From: DASZVB01 sp035545855 | Lineage (GTDB): Bacteria > Myxococcota_A > Polyangia > Polyangiales > Polyangiaceae | Reading direction: 5' to 3' | Assembly (NCBI GenBank): GCA_035545855.1 | Contig: DASZXK010000147.1 | Span: 1-64,000, forward strand | DNA length: 64,000 nucleotides | Shown: positions 1-7,202 of the stretch, one piece after another | Layout of the letters: each line of letters starts with the position of its first letter | Position numbering within the stretch: position 1 is the first letter of the stretch | Notes under the pieces: generated by a model | Database searches by the model: none | What the model was told of the DNA's origin: nothing | The model's input: only the letters and a program-made list of their open reading frames with translations | Position numbers and translations under genes: made by a program

Positions 1-443
1 CGCTGGAAGCAGCGGTTCGGCTCGTTGCAAGAGGCGTCCGTCACGACGACGCGGCTCGCGCCCGCGTCGAACGCGAGCTTCACGACCTCCGCGACGACCT
101 TCGGGTTCGTGTTCGCGGCGTGGACGGGCATCCGGTCCCAGCCGATGTTCGGCTTGATCGCGACGACGTCCCCGCGGGAGACGAATCGCTTCATTCCGCC
201 GAGCGCGTCGACCGCGCGCCGGACGAGCTCCGCGGGATCAGTCGAGCTCTTCGCGATCGCGAACGACCGGGACGCCGGATCCGCCGGCGCTCCGAAGCTC
301 CGGACCTGTCGCTCCCCGCGCTTCGCGGAGAGGTCGAACCCCCCGGCGTCGAACCGGAAACGCGCCACGGCAGCCGCGCCCCCGAGCACCGCGGAAGCAG
401 CCAAAATGCGCCTGATGGCCTCGCGTCGCGAGACCGGATCCAT
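1..443 (-). CDS. DUF362 domain protein, twin-arginine signal, 3' end outside window
   Basis: The reverse strand from an ATG at 443 encodes about 147 residues before running off the window edge. The N-terminus carries a twin-arginine-like signal (SRREAIRRILAASAVLGGAA, residues 5-24), so the protein is probably exported folded. The sequence VVAIKPNIGWDRMPVHAANT is typical of the DUF362 family, whose members are often linked to iron-sulfur or redox functions but have no established reaction. The catalytic or metal-binding C-terminal half is not visible, so no substrate can be named. It is divergent from rpmE. Confidence 0.75.
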   Translation of the reverse strand, partial: MDPVSRREAIRRILAASAVLGGAAAVARFRFDAGGFDLSAKRGERQVRSFGAPADPASRSFAIAKSSTDPAELVRRAVDALGGMKRFVSRGDVVAIKPNIGWDRMPVHAANTNPKVVAEVVKLAFDAGASRVVVTDASCNEPNRCFQ

Positions 444-611
444 GTCGCGAAGCCTCGACCAGAAGGGGCAGTCCGTCAAGCAAACGGGGCTGAACACCCG
501 AGCAGAAACGGCCCGGGCCGGCGAACGCGGCGCGCGCGTCTCGAGAACGGCCCTTGTCCGAGGGCCTCCCGGGCGTTAGCTTCCGCGTCCCTCGAATTCC
601 CGGAGCCGCAA

Positions 612-821
612 ATGAAGGCCGACATCCACCCCGAGTACAACCCCGTCACGGTCACCTGCGCCTGCGGCAACACCTTCGTCACTCGCTCCACCCGGAACGA
701 GATCTCGGTCGACGTCTGCGCGGCGTGCCACCCGTTCTACACGGGCAAGCAGCGTTTGATGGACACGGCGGGCCGCATCGACCGCTTCCGCCGCAAGTAC
801 GGTACGCCCGCGTCGAAGTGA
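612..821 (+). CDS. rpmE: 50S ribosomal protein L31, zinc-binding form
   Basis: This 69-residue protein matches L31 over its whole length (MKADIHPEYNPVTVTCACGN at the start). Cys16, Cys18, Cys36 and Cys39 form the CxC and CxxC pairs that bind zinc in the C+ type of L31, a component of the large ribosomal subunit at the inter-subunit bridge. The ATG is preceded by a GGAG at 602-605 at good spacing, and the in-frame upstream extension has no L31 similarity. prfA follows after 114 bases on the same strand; rpmE-prfA adjacency is common in bacteria. Confidence 0.97.
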   Translation: MKADIHPEYNPVTVTCACGNTFVTRSTRNEISVDVCAACHPFYTGKQRLMDTAGRIDRFRRKYGTPASK

Positions 822-935
822 GTCGGGCGTTCTAGCTCGTCCCCCACGCGCCACGCGCGAGGCGACGTCCCGTCGCGACGTCGAACCCGCTCGGACCCTG
901 GATGGTAGACTGACGCGGATCGGTCTCCGCGTTCC

Positions 936-2027
936 ATGCTGCCTCTAGAGAAGCTCCACGCCGTCGTTCGCCGTCGAAGCGAGATCGACGACCTCATGTG
1001 CGATCCGAAGGTGATCGCCGATTCGGGAAAGCTCCAGGCGCTCTCGCGCGAGCGGAGCCAGATCCTGCCCCTCGTCGAGGCCGTCGGACAGTGGGAGCAG
1101 ACGGAGAAGAAGCTCGCCGACGCCGAGGAGATGCTGGGCGATCCGGAGATGGCCGATCTCGCGCGGGAGGAGCTCGCCTCTCTCCAGAAGCGGCGGGACG
1201 AGCTCGAGCAGCACATTCGCGTGCTCCTCCTGCCGAGGGACCCGAACGACGAGAAGAACACGATCCTCGAGATCCGCGGCGGCACGGGCGGCGAGGAAGC
1301 CGCACTCTTCGCCGGAGATCTCTTCCGGATGTACGCCCGCTACGCGGAGTCCGTCGGGTGGAAGGTCGAGGTGCTCTCGCGGAGCGACGCGGCTGCGGGC
1401 GGGCTGAAGGAGCTCATCGCGCTCGTCAGCGGAGATCGCGTCTATTCGCGACTCAAGCACGAGGGCGGCGTGCACCGCGTCCAGCGAGTCCCCGCGACGG
1501 AAGCGCAGGGTCGCATCCACACGTCGACGGCGACCGTCGCGGTGCTGCCGGAGGCCGACGACGTGGACGTCCAGATCGACGACAAGGACCTCCGCTACGA
1601 CATCGCCGCGTCCGGGGGCCCGGGCGGACAGGGCGTGAACACGACGAACAGCGCCGTGCAGATCACCCACATCCCGACCGGAATCATGGTGAAGTGCCAG
1701 GACGAGCGGAGCCAGATCAAGAACCGCGCGCGCGCGCTGAAGATCCTGAAGAGCCGCCTCCTCGACATCGCGCAGCGGGCGCAGGCGGACGCCATCCGGG
1801 ACGAGCGCCGGGACATGGTGAAGAGCGGCGAGCGCTCCGAGAAGATCCGCACGTACAACTTCCCGCAGAATCGCGTCACGGATCACCGGATCGGGCTCAC
1901 GCTCTACAACCTCGATCGCGTCATCGAAGGCGATCTCGGCGAGCTCGTCGGCGCGCTCGCCGCGTGGCACGAAGCCGAGCGGCTCCAGGCGGACGACCCC
2001 GATTCGAAAGGACCGAAGCCGTCGTGA
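936..2027 (+). CDS. prfA: Peptide chain release factor 1
   Basis: The 363-residue product has the full class I release factor layout: a coiled N-terminal domain, the stop-codon recognition loop with VPATE (the PxT tripeptide PAT marks RF1 rather than RF2), and the catalytic GGQ loop at residues 230-232 within SGGPGGQGVNTTNSAVQI. It terminates translation at UAA and UAG by triggering peptidyl-tRNA hydrolysis. Length is normal for the family. The stop codon overlaps the GTG start of the next gene (GTGA), indicating translational coupling. In many bacteria prmC, which methylates the GGQ glutamine, follows prfA; it is not here. Confidence 0.98.
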   Translation: MLPLEKLHAVVRRRSEIDDLMCDPKVIADSGKLQALSRERSQILPLVEAVGQWEQTEKKLADAEEMLGDPEMADLAREELASLQKRRDELEQHIRVLLLPRDPNDEKNTILEIRGGTGGEEAALFAGDLFRMYARYAESVGWKVEVLSRSDAAAGGLKELIALVSGDRVYSRLKHEGGVHRVQRVPATEAQGRIHTSTATVAVLPEADDVDVQIDDKDLRYDIAASGGPGGQGVNTTNSAVQITHIPTGIMVKCQDERSQIKNRARALKILKSRLLDIAQRAQADAIRDERRDMVKSGERSEKIRTYNFPQNRVTDHRIGLTLYNLDRVIEGDLGELVGALAAWHEAERLQADDPDSKGPKPS

Positions 2028-2458
2028 GGTCGCCCGCGCCGGAAGTGGATCCGGACGCGCTCCTCTGCGCGCTGATCCTCTCTCCCCGGACGTTCCCGCG
2101 GAACCGGTATTTCTCTCTCTACGAGAGCCCTGCCGGAAAGAAGATCCGCAGGCGGGCGACGCGCGTCCGCGGAATCATCCGCCAGCTCGTGGGGGAAGGC
2201 CGACTCAAGGCGGAGATCACGGGAGAGACCGTCCTCGAGGACGGCCGGTACCTGATTCGGTACGAGGTGGAGGGACTCGGCCTCCACCGGACGGCGGCGC
2301 TCGCGCCGCTCGAAGCCGCGGCGTTCCACTACGCGCTCCACCGCGCGGGGAAGATGCCGCTCGACGGCGCGGACCGCCGCCTGGTGGAGCGGACGCTCGA
2401 GAAGCTGGGCGCGGACCTCGTGCTCGATCGCGGGACCGGAACGCGGAAGGACGCCTGA
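2024..2458 (+). CDS. Conserved-looking hypothetical protein coupled to prfA
   Basis: This 144-residue frame starts at a GTG that overlaps the prfA stop by four bases. I do not recognise the family. The sequence is compact, basic in its first half (GKKIRRRATRVRGIIRQLVG) and has no signal peptide or membrane segment, so it is probably cytosolic. Alternating charged and hydrophobic residues suggest a mixed alpha/beta fold; the repeated arginines could contact nucleic acid. The overlap with prfA argues that it is really translated and possibly linked to translation, but that link is inference only. Confidence 0.6.
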   Translation: MRSPAPEVDPDALLCALILSPRTFPRNRYFSLYESPAGKKIRRRATRVRGIIRQLVGEGRLKAEITGETVLEDGRYLIRYEVEGLGLHRTAALAPLEAAAFHYALHRAGKMPLDGADRRLVERTLEKLGADLVLDRGTGTRKDA

Positions 2459-2500
2459 GCGCCCTCGCGTTTCCCCTGCCGGGGCGAGAGCGCAGTCGGC

Positions 2501-2506
2501 TAGAGT
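2501..2506 (+). promoter_or_regulatory. Start-proximal -10 element (GGCTAGAGT)
   Basis: TAGAGT lies six bases before the GTG start at 2513, with GC immediately upstream. No convincing -35 box is seen. The spacing would put the transcription start at or next to the start codon. The same arrangement recurs at several genes in this window. Confidence 0.45.
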
Positions 2507-2512
2507 GACGTC

Positions 2513-2887
2513 GTGCTCGCCCGGCTCGCACCGCGCTCCATCGGCCTCGTCGCGCTGATGCTCGTCTCCTGCGGCGGCGGAACGGAGCCCCCGCGGGAGC
2601 CGAAGTCGGCCGAGAGCCCGGGCGCGCGCGGGGCCCGGGCCGAAACCTCGCCGGAACCTGCTCTGCCCGCGCCGGCGCCGAAGCCGCGATGCGACGACTC
2701 GACGTGCTTCTCGTGCGGCGAAGGCCTCTGCCCGACGGGGTTCTACTGCGACGACGGCGCGAAGGGCGGCCCGGCGTGCGGCTGGGTGCCGTCGTGCTCC
2801 AGGGCGAGCTGCGACTGCATCGCGAAGGCCCTCGGTGGCGTCCGGTGCGAGACCACCGGCGGCGGTCCGCACGTGACCGAGAAGTAG
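2513..2887 (+). CDS. Small Cys-rich lipoprotein
   Basis: The 124-residue product starts at GTG and has a short signal peptide ending in a lipobox-like LMLVSC, so it should be acylated and placed in the envelope. A Pro/Ala/Glu-rich linker follows to about residue 58, then a globular part with about nine cysteines (for example CDDSTCFSCGEGLCPTGFYC) that probably form disulfides outside the cytoplasm. This architecture is frequent among myxobacterial secreted proteins of unknown function. It converges on the methyltransferase gene at 2906-4630. No enzyme motif is visible. Confidence 0.65.
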   Translation: MLARLAPRSIGLVALMLVSCGGGTEPPREPKSAESPGARGARAETSPEPALPAPAPKPRCDDSTCFSCGEGLCPTGFYCDDGAKGGPACGWVPSCSRASCDCIAKALGGVRCETTGGGPHVTEK

Positions 2888-2905
2888 CCGCCCCGGCGAG
2901 GGCGC

Positions 2906-4630
2906 TCAGGGCTTCTGCGCCAGGATCACGACGCGAGGCGACGTGGCCCCGAAGAAGACGCCGGGGTAGGCGATGTGCCCGCTCGCCTCCGTCACGCGGA
3001 AGCCGATGTCGTGGAGGATCTTGCCGAGCTCGTGGAGCGAGTACACGCGAATGGAGTACGTGCACTCGCGCGTGCGGCCGTCGTCGAGCATCATCGTCCG
3101 CTTCACGCGAAGGCGGCTCGTGATGAAGTCGACGCTCATGTCGTCCATGCAGACGCAGGCGTCGCCCTCGAACCACACCTGGCTCGGCTGGTGCTCGACG
3201 AGGAAATCCCGGTTGATGACGTCGAGGAGGAAGTTCCCTCCCGGCCGGAGCGCCTTGAAGACGCGCTCCGCGACGGCCACGTTCCGCTCCTCCTCGAAGT
3301 ACCCGAAGCTCGTGTTCCAGCAGTAGATGCCGTCGAACACCTCGTCGAAGGACATGTCTCGCATGTCCCCCTGGAGGAAGTTGATCTTCTGGCCGCGCTC
3401 CTGCGCGTATTCGCCCGCGATCGCGAGCTGCGGGAGCGAAAGATCGAACCCGACGACGCCGTAGCCGCGGCTCGAGAGGTCGACGGCGTGGTGCCCGGTG
3501 CCGCACGCGAGGTCCAGCACGACTCCGCCCTTCGCGACGCCGAGGGACTCCTCGATGAAGTTCACTTCACGCCTGACCTGCGCCTCGGAGAGCGGGAGGA
3601 TCCCGCGGGCGAAGTCGTCGGTGAAGAGATCCTCCCACCAGGGCTTCGCCCGGGGCTTCGGCGACGGGGGCTCGAACTTGGGCGCCTCGAGCGCCTTCTG
3701 CACGGCGTGTTCCGAAGGGGCGGGCGGAGCGGCCTTGTCCCGCTTCGGGGGCGGCGGCGGCTTGCGCTTCTCCGCCGGCGCGTCCACCGGAGGCTCCGTC
3801 GTCGTGGACGCGACCTCGATCGAGATGGGTTGTGGTTCGTCCTCGGACGACGGGGACGCCTCGACCTCGGGAACGTCGGTGGTGTCCGCCTGCGTCGCGG
3901 GCGGTGTCGGAGGAGTCACGACGAGCGCCACCGGCGGCGCGACGAACGGAGCGGGAACCGCGCCGAGATCGAGCTCGGGCGAGCTCGGCTGCGCGGCGCG
4001 AGCGGAAGGCGGCGGCGGCGGCTTGGACCGCTGCGAGTGCACCGGCGGGGAGGACATCGGCCGGGCCGGGGGAGGAACGTGCGGCGTCGTCGGCGTCGGT
4101 TCGTCCTCCGCCCCTTCGTAGACGCTCACCTCGATGCGCGGAGGCGTCGGCGGGTCGAACGAATCGGCCGGAGCCGGCGCGTCCTCGATGCGAGGGATCG
4201 GCTCCGTCGGCGGGTCGAAAGACGCCGCGGGCGGCGGCTTCGACGACAGCCGCTCGAGCGACGACGCGGGCGGCTCGGAGCGCGGGCGGTCGTCGCCGAG
4301 CTTGATCATCCGCATCGGCTGGATCGACGGAGGTGGCCTGTCCCCGGACCCGGGCGGCTTCGACGAGGAGGCGCGCGGCGTCGCCTCGGACCGGAGCGGA
4401 GGCGCCGGCAGCACGGCGGGCGCCGGAGGCCGCACGCTGCCGGACGGCGACTTGGGTTTCGGCTTCGGCGGCGGAGCGGCGCGCGGCGCGCTCGCCGGCT
4501 CGGTCGCGAGGTCGACGGGCGGGGGCGGCGGCTCGGCGTCGATCTCGACGTCGACCTGGACGGAGTCCTCCTCGGCCGGATTGACCGGCGGAAGGGGCGC
4601 GAGATCGTCTCCGTCGTGGCTCATGGGCAT
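2906..4630 (-). CDS. Class I SAM methyltransferase with long Pro-rich N-terminal arm
   Basis: The protein has 574 residues if translation starts at the ATG at 4630, which shares one base with the psd stop (TGATG); a second ATG at 4624 gives 572. Residues 1 to about 335 are Pro, Ser, Ala and acid rich with runs such as PPPPPVDLATEPASAPRAAP and look disordered. From about 336 there is a Rossmann methyltransferase: motif I is VVLDLACGTGHHAVDLSSRG near residue 371, followed by a GFDLS acidic end and a post-I QGDMRDMSF. The substrate is unknown. Coupling to psd raises the possibility of phosphatidylethanolamine N-methylation, but no diagnostic residues prove it and a generic metabolite methyltransferase is equally possible. 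Confidence 0.8.
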   Translation of the reverse strand: MPMSHDGDDLAPLPPVNPAEEDSVQVDVEIDAEPPPPPVDLATEPASAPRAAPPPKPKPKSPSGSVRPPAPAVLPAPPLRSEATPRASSSKPPGSGDRPPPSIQPMRMIKLGDDRPRSEPPASSLERLSSKPPPAASFDPPTEPIPRIEDAPAPADSFDPPTPPRIEVSVYEGAEDEPTPTTPHVPPPARPMSSPPVHSQRSKPPPPPSARAAQPSSPELDLGAVPAPFVAPPVALVVTPPTPPATQADTTDVPEVEASPSSEDEPQPISIEVASTTTEPPVDAPAEKRKPPPPPKRDKAAPPAPSEHAVQKALEAPKFEPPSPKPRAKPWWEDLFTDDFARGILPLSEAQVRREVNFIEESLGVAKGGVVLDLACGTGHHAVDLSSRGYGVVGFDLSLPQLAIAGEYAQERGQKINFLQGDMRDMSFDEVFDGIYCWNTSFGYFEEERNVAVAERVFKALRPGGNFLLDVINRDFLVEHQPSQVWFEGDACVCMDDMSVDFITSRLRVKRTMMLDDGRTRECTYSIRVYSLHELGKILHDIGFRVTEASGHIAYPGVFFGATSPRVVILAQKP

Positions 4631-5448
4631 CAGGGAGAAAGCAGCGTTTCGCCGTATCGAACGACGCCGGGACGGCGCGCGAGGGGCGTCCCCTTCCCCG
4701 TCAGGACGACGACCGTCGACCCGAGGTGGAACATGCCGATCTCGTCGCCCCGATGAATCTGCCGCGGGGGCTCGACACGGAACACGCCGAGCGGCGTCTC
4801 GCTGCCGCCGAGCGCCACCACGCTGATCCGCCCGACGATCATCGCGCCGACCAGGATCACGGCGACCCGGCCGTGCGACTTCGTGTCGAGGAAGAGCGCG
4901 ACGCGCTGGTTCCTGGCGAAGAGCTTCGGCACGTGCTGCTCGCCGATGGCATTCACCGGGTACAGGTCCCCGGGGATGCCTCGGATCAGGGAGAGCTCGC
5001 CGTCCACCGGCGAGTGCACCCGGTGGTAGTCCCGCGGAGAGAGGTAGACGACCGCGAAGCTCCCGCCGGCGAGGCGCTCCGCCTCCGCCGCGTCCCCGAC
5101 GAGCTCGGCGACGCCGTACCCGCGTCCCTTCACGACGAGCTCCGAGCGGGGGTCGATGACGCCCGCGTCGACGAGGCGGCCGTCCGCCGGCGACACGACG
5201 GAGTCCGAGCTGATCGCTCGGGCGCCCTGCCGGAGCGGGCGTGTGAAGAAAGCGTCGAAGCTCGGGTACACCCCACTCTCCGCGACGTCCTGCATGTCCA
5301 CGCCGTACGCGCGAATGTAGGCGCCAGTAACCGCTCGGGAAACGGCCGCAGGAAGCGGCTGCTCGCACAGCCGCCCCACGGCGCGACTCACGCCGGACCT
5401 AGGCACTAACCGTAGTAGCTGGGCTGCTGCGTAGGTCGCGACGCTCAA
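4630..5448 (-). CDS. psd: Phosphatidylserine decarboxylase proenzyme
   Basis: The 272-residue product has the hallmarks of Psd: SPADGR with the catalytic Asp, YHRVHSP with the catalytic His, and the LGST self-cleavage site at residues 242-245, where Ser244 becomes the pyruvoyl group of the alpha chain. The enzyme decarboxylates phosphatidylserine to phosphatidylethanolamine at the inner membrane. The proposed start is TTG at 5448 with GGGAG directly upstream; the spacing is tight, so the start is only moderately secure. Its stop overlaps the start of the methyltransferase gene, so the two are translationally coupled. Confidence 0.95.
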   Translation of the reverse strand: MSVATYAAAQLLRLVPRSGVSRAVGRLCEQPLPAAVSRAVTGAYIRAYGVDMQDVAESGVYPSFDAFFTRPLRQGARAISSDSVVSPADGRLVDAGVIDPRSELVVKGRGYGVAELVGDAAEAERLAGGSFAVVYLSPRDYHRVHSPVDGELSLIRGIPGDLYPVNAIGEQHVPKLFARNQRVALFLDTKSHGRVAVILVGAMIVGRISVVALGGSETPLGVFRVEPPRQIHRGDEIGMFHLGSTVVVLTGKGTPLARRPGVVRYGETLLSP

Positions 5449-5618
5449 AGCTCCCGCACCTTCTTGGGGCCAAGCCTCGGCATGTTAGTCGCCCTTCCGG
5501 CTGGAGGCGAACTAGTTTTGCGCCGGATTGTCTCCGCTTTTTCGCTCACCGCGGCTGACGTCTCGTCGTCGGGAAGCGGCGGTTACGGAAGTGTGACCCA
5601 CGAAACCCATTGCGCGCG

Positions 5619-7202
5619 TCAGTCCCTACGGATTTTTCTCGCTGATTCGCACAGCGCGCGGCGGGCAGGATCGCTCGGGAGCGGCGCCGGGAGGGGTTTG
5701 CCCGCTGCGTCATGGAGGGTGAACTCGCCCTCGCACGCAGCGTCTTCCTGGTACGGATCGAGCGCGACGCCGAGCTCGAAGGAGCCCTCGGCAGCGCGGG
5801 GATCGCCGGCCCCTCGCTCGACCCGGCCCTGCAGCGCGAACCACCCGGCCAGGGCGTAGTCGAGATCCGCATCGCTCCGAAACAGGGGTGCGGCAAGGTC
5901 CGCCCTGCCCGATGCGAGGAAGCTCTGCCCGAGCCGGAAGCGGAGCGCGGGATCCGACGGAGCCGACACGAGCGCTTCACGGAGGCGCGGCGCGGCGAGG
6001 TCCGGCCTCCCGCGGCGAAGGAGGAGCTCGGCGACGCGGAGCGCCCGCGCCCGATCGCGCCCTCCGGCGACCGCGATCCCCGAGCCGAGGAGCTCGCGCT
6101 CGAGGGCCTCCAGTGGATCCTGACCCGCCGGACCGGGCTTCACCTCCGGCAGGTGGAGCAGGTGGTCTTGCCAGCGGAGCACCCAGCCGTCGAGATCGTA
6201 TCCGCTCACGCTCGAGAGAGCGTCCGACGCGCTGTCCATCCCCATGCCTTTCAGATCGGCGAAGAGGAGGCGAAGGGCGGGGCGCCCGTTCTCGGCGATC
6301 CAGTAGTCGACGAAGCTCGACACCTCCGCGAACGCGGTGGAAGCGGCGTCGGCGCTCGGAAGCATCGCGATGCTCGGACCGAGCTTGTCGACGCCCACGG
6401 ATTGCCCGGTGACGAGCGCGTTCTTCGCGACGTCGTCCGCGCGTGGCTCGCCGTCGAACGGGCGCGGCGAACGCCACCGCGTCTCCTGCCGCTTCGCGAG
6501 CCCCTCCTGGAGCCAGAGCGGCGCAGCATCCCGCGTCGCCCGCGTGACGGCGAGGTGCGTGATCTCGTGGGCGAGCGTGTCTTCCCAGGGAAAGCCGGAG
6601 GGTGCCGCACGCGGGGAGATGAGGTTCACGCGTCCCCAGCGCGCCACCGCGACCGTGCCCGTCGTTTCGGCGGCCTGGAGCGGGAGCCCGCTCACCGCCG
6701 ACAGGGAGAAATGATCCCGCACGAGGTCGATGCGGAGCGGACGCGGCATGACCACGCCGAGGTCGCGCTCGATCGCGGCGCGGGCGTTCGCGGCCACCTC
6801 GGAGAGCTGAGGGACGAGGACCCGATCGGCCTCGTCCTGCAGCCGGATCCAGAGCCCCCGCGCCTGGTCCTCGATCACGACCGCGCCGGCCGTGGCCTTC
6901 GCGCAGGCCTTCGCGAGCTCGGCGAGTGACGCGGCCTCGCGCACGCCGGAGAGCGTCGCGAGCGTCGCGGAGGCCGTGTCGCAGTCGCCCACGTAGAGCG
7001 AGAGGCGAGCGCGCTCGAGCGCGAGCGAGGCAGAGTCCACGGGCACCTGGGCGAGGAGCGCCCGGGCGCGGACGACGTCGAGCTCCGTGATGGCGTCCGC
7101 GACGTCCGCGACGGTGGCGCCGCCGAATGCGCCGCGGGACGGAGACGCTGCCGTCACGGCGAGCGAGACCGCGACGAACGAGCCGAGGAGGAGTCGCTTC
7201 AC
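5619..7202 (-). CDS. Secreted peptidase MA-like zinc protease with TPR-like tail
   Basis: The 527-residue protein starts at GTG overlapping the upstream gene stop (GTGA). A signal peptide covers about residues 1-25. The zinc site is HEITH at residues 212-216 with a likely third ligand Glu233 in LWLQEGLAK, the gluzincin arrangement of the peptidase MA superfamily. The N-terminal segment and residues about 395-510 contain short helical repeats like TPR (LRFRLGQSFLASGRADLAAP). It probably acts in the periplasm or outside the cell. The substrate is unknown; the coupled membrane protein upstream is an obvious candidate partner. Confidence 0.75.
   Translation of the reverse strand: MKRLLLGSFVAVSLAVTAASPSRGAFGGATVADVADAITELDVVRARALLAQVPVDSASLALERARLSLYVGDCDTASATLATLSGVREAASLAELAKACAKATAGAVVIEDQARGLWIRLQDEADRVLVPQLSEVAANARAAIERDLGVVMPRPLRIDLVRDHFSLSAVSGLPLQAAETTGTVAVARWGRVNLISPRAAPSGFPWEDTLAHEITHLAVTRATRDAAPLWLQEGLAKRQETRWRSPRPFDGEPRADDVAKNALVTGQSVGVDKLGPSIAMLPSADAASTAFAEVSSFVDYWIAENGRPALRLLFADLKGMGMDSASDALSSVSGYDLDGWVLRWQDHLLHLPEVKPGPAGQDPLEALERELLGSGIAVAGGRDRARALRVAELLLRRGRPDLAAPRLREALVSAPSDPALRFRLGQSFLASGRADLAAPLFRSDADLDYALAGWFALQGRVERGAGDPRAAEGSFELGVALDPYQEDAACEGEFTLHDAAGKPLPAPLPSDPARRALCESARKIRRD

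Noticed and set aside
998..2458. Long forward frame overlapping prfA, 486 codons
   Set aside because: Only its last 144 codons read like protein, and the rest is a shadow of prfA; the gene start was placed at GTG 2024 instead.
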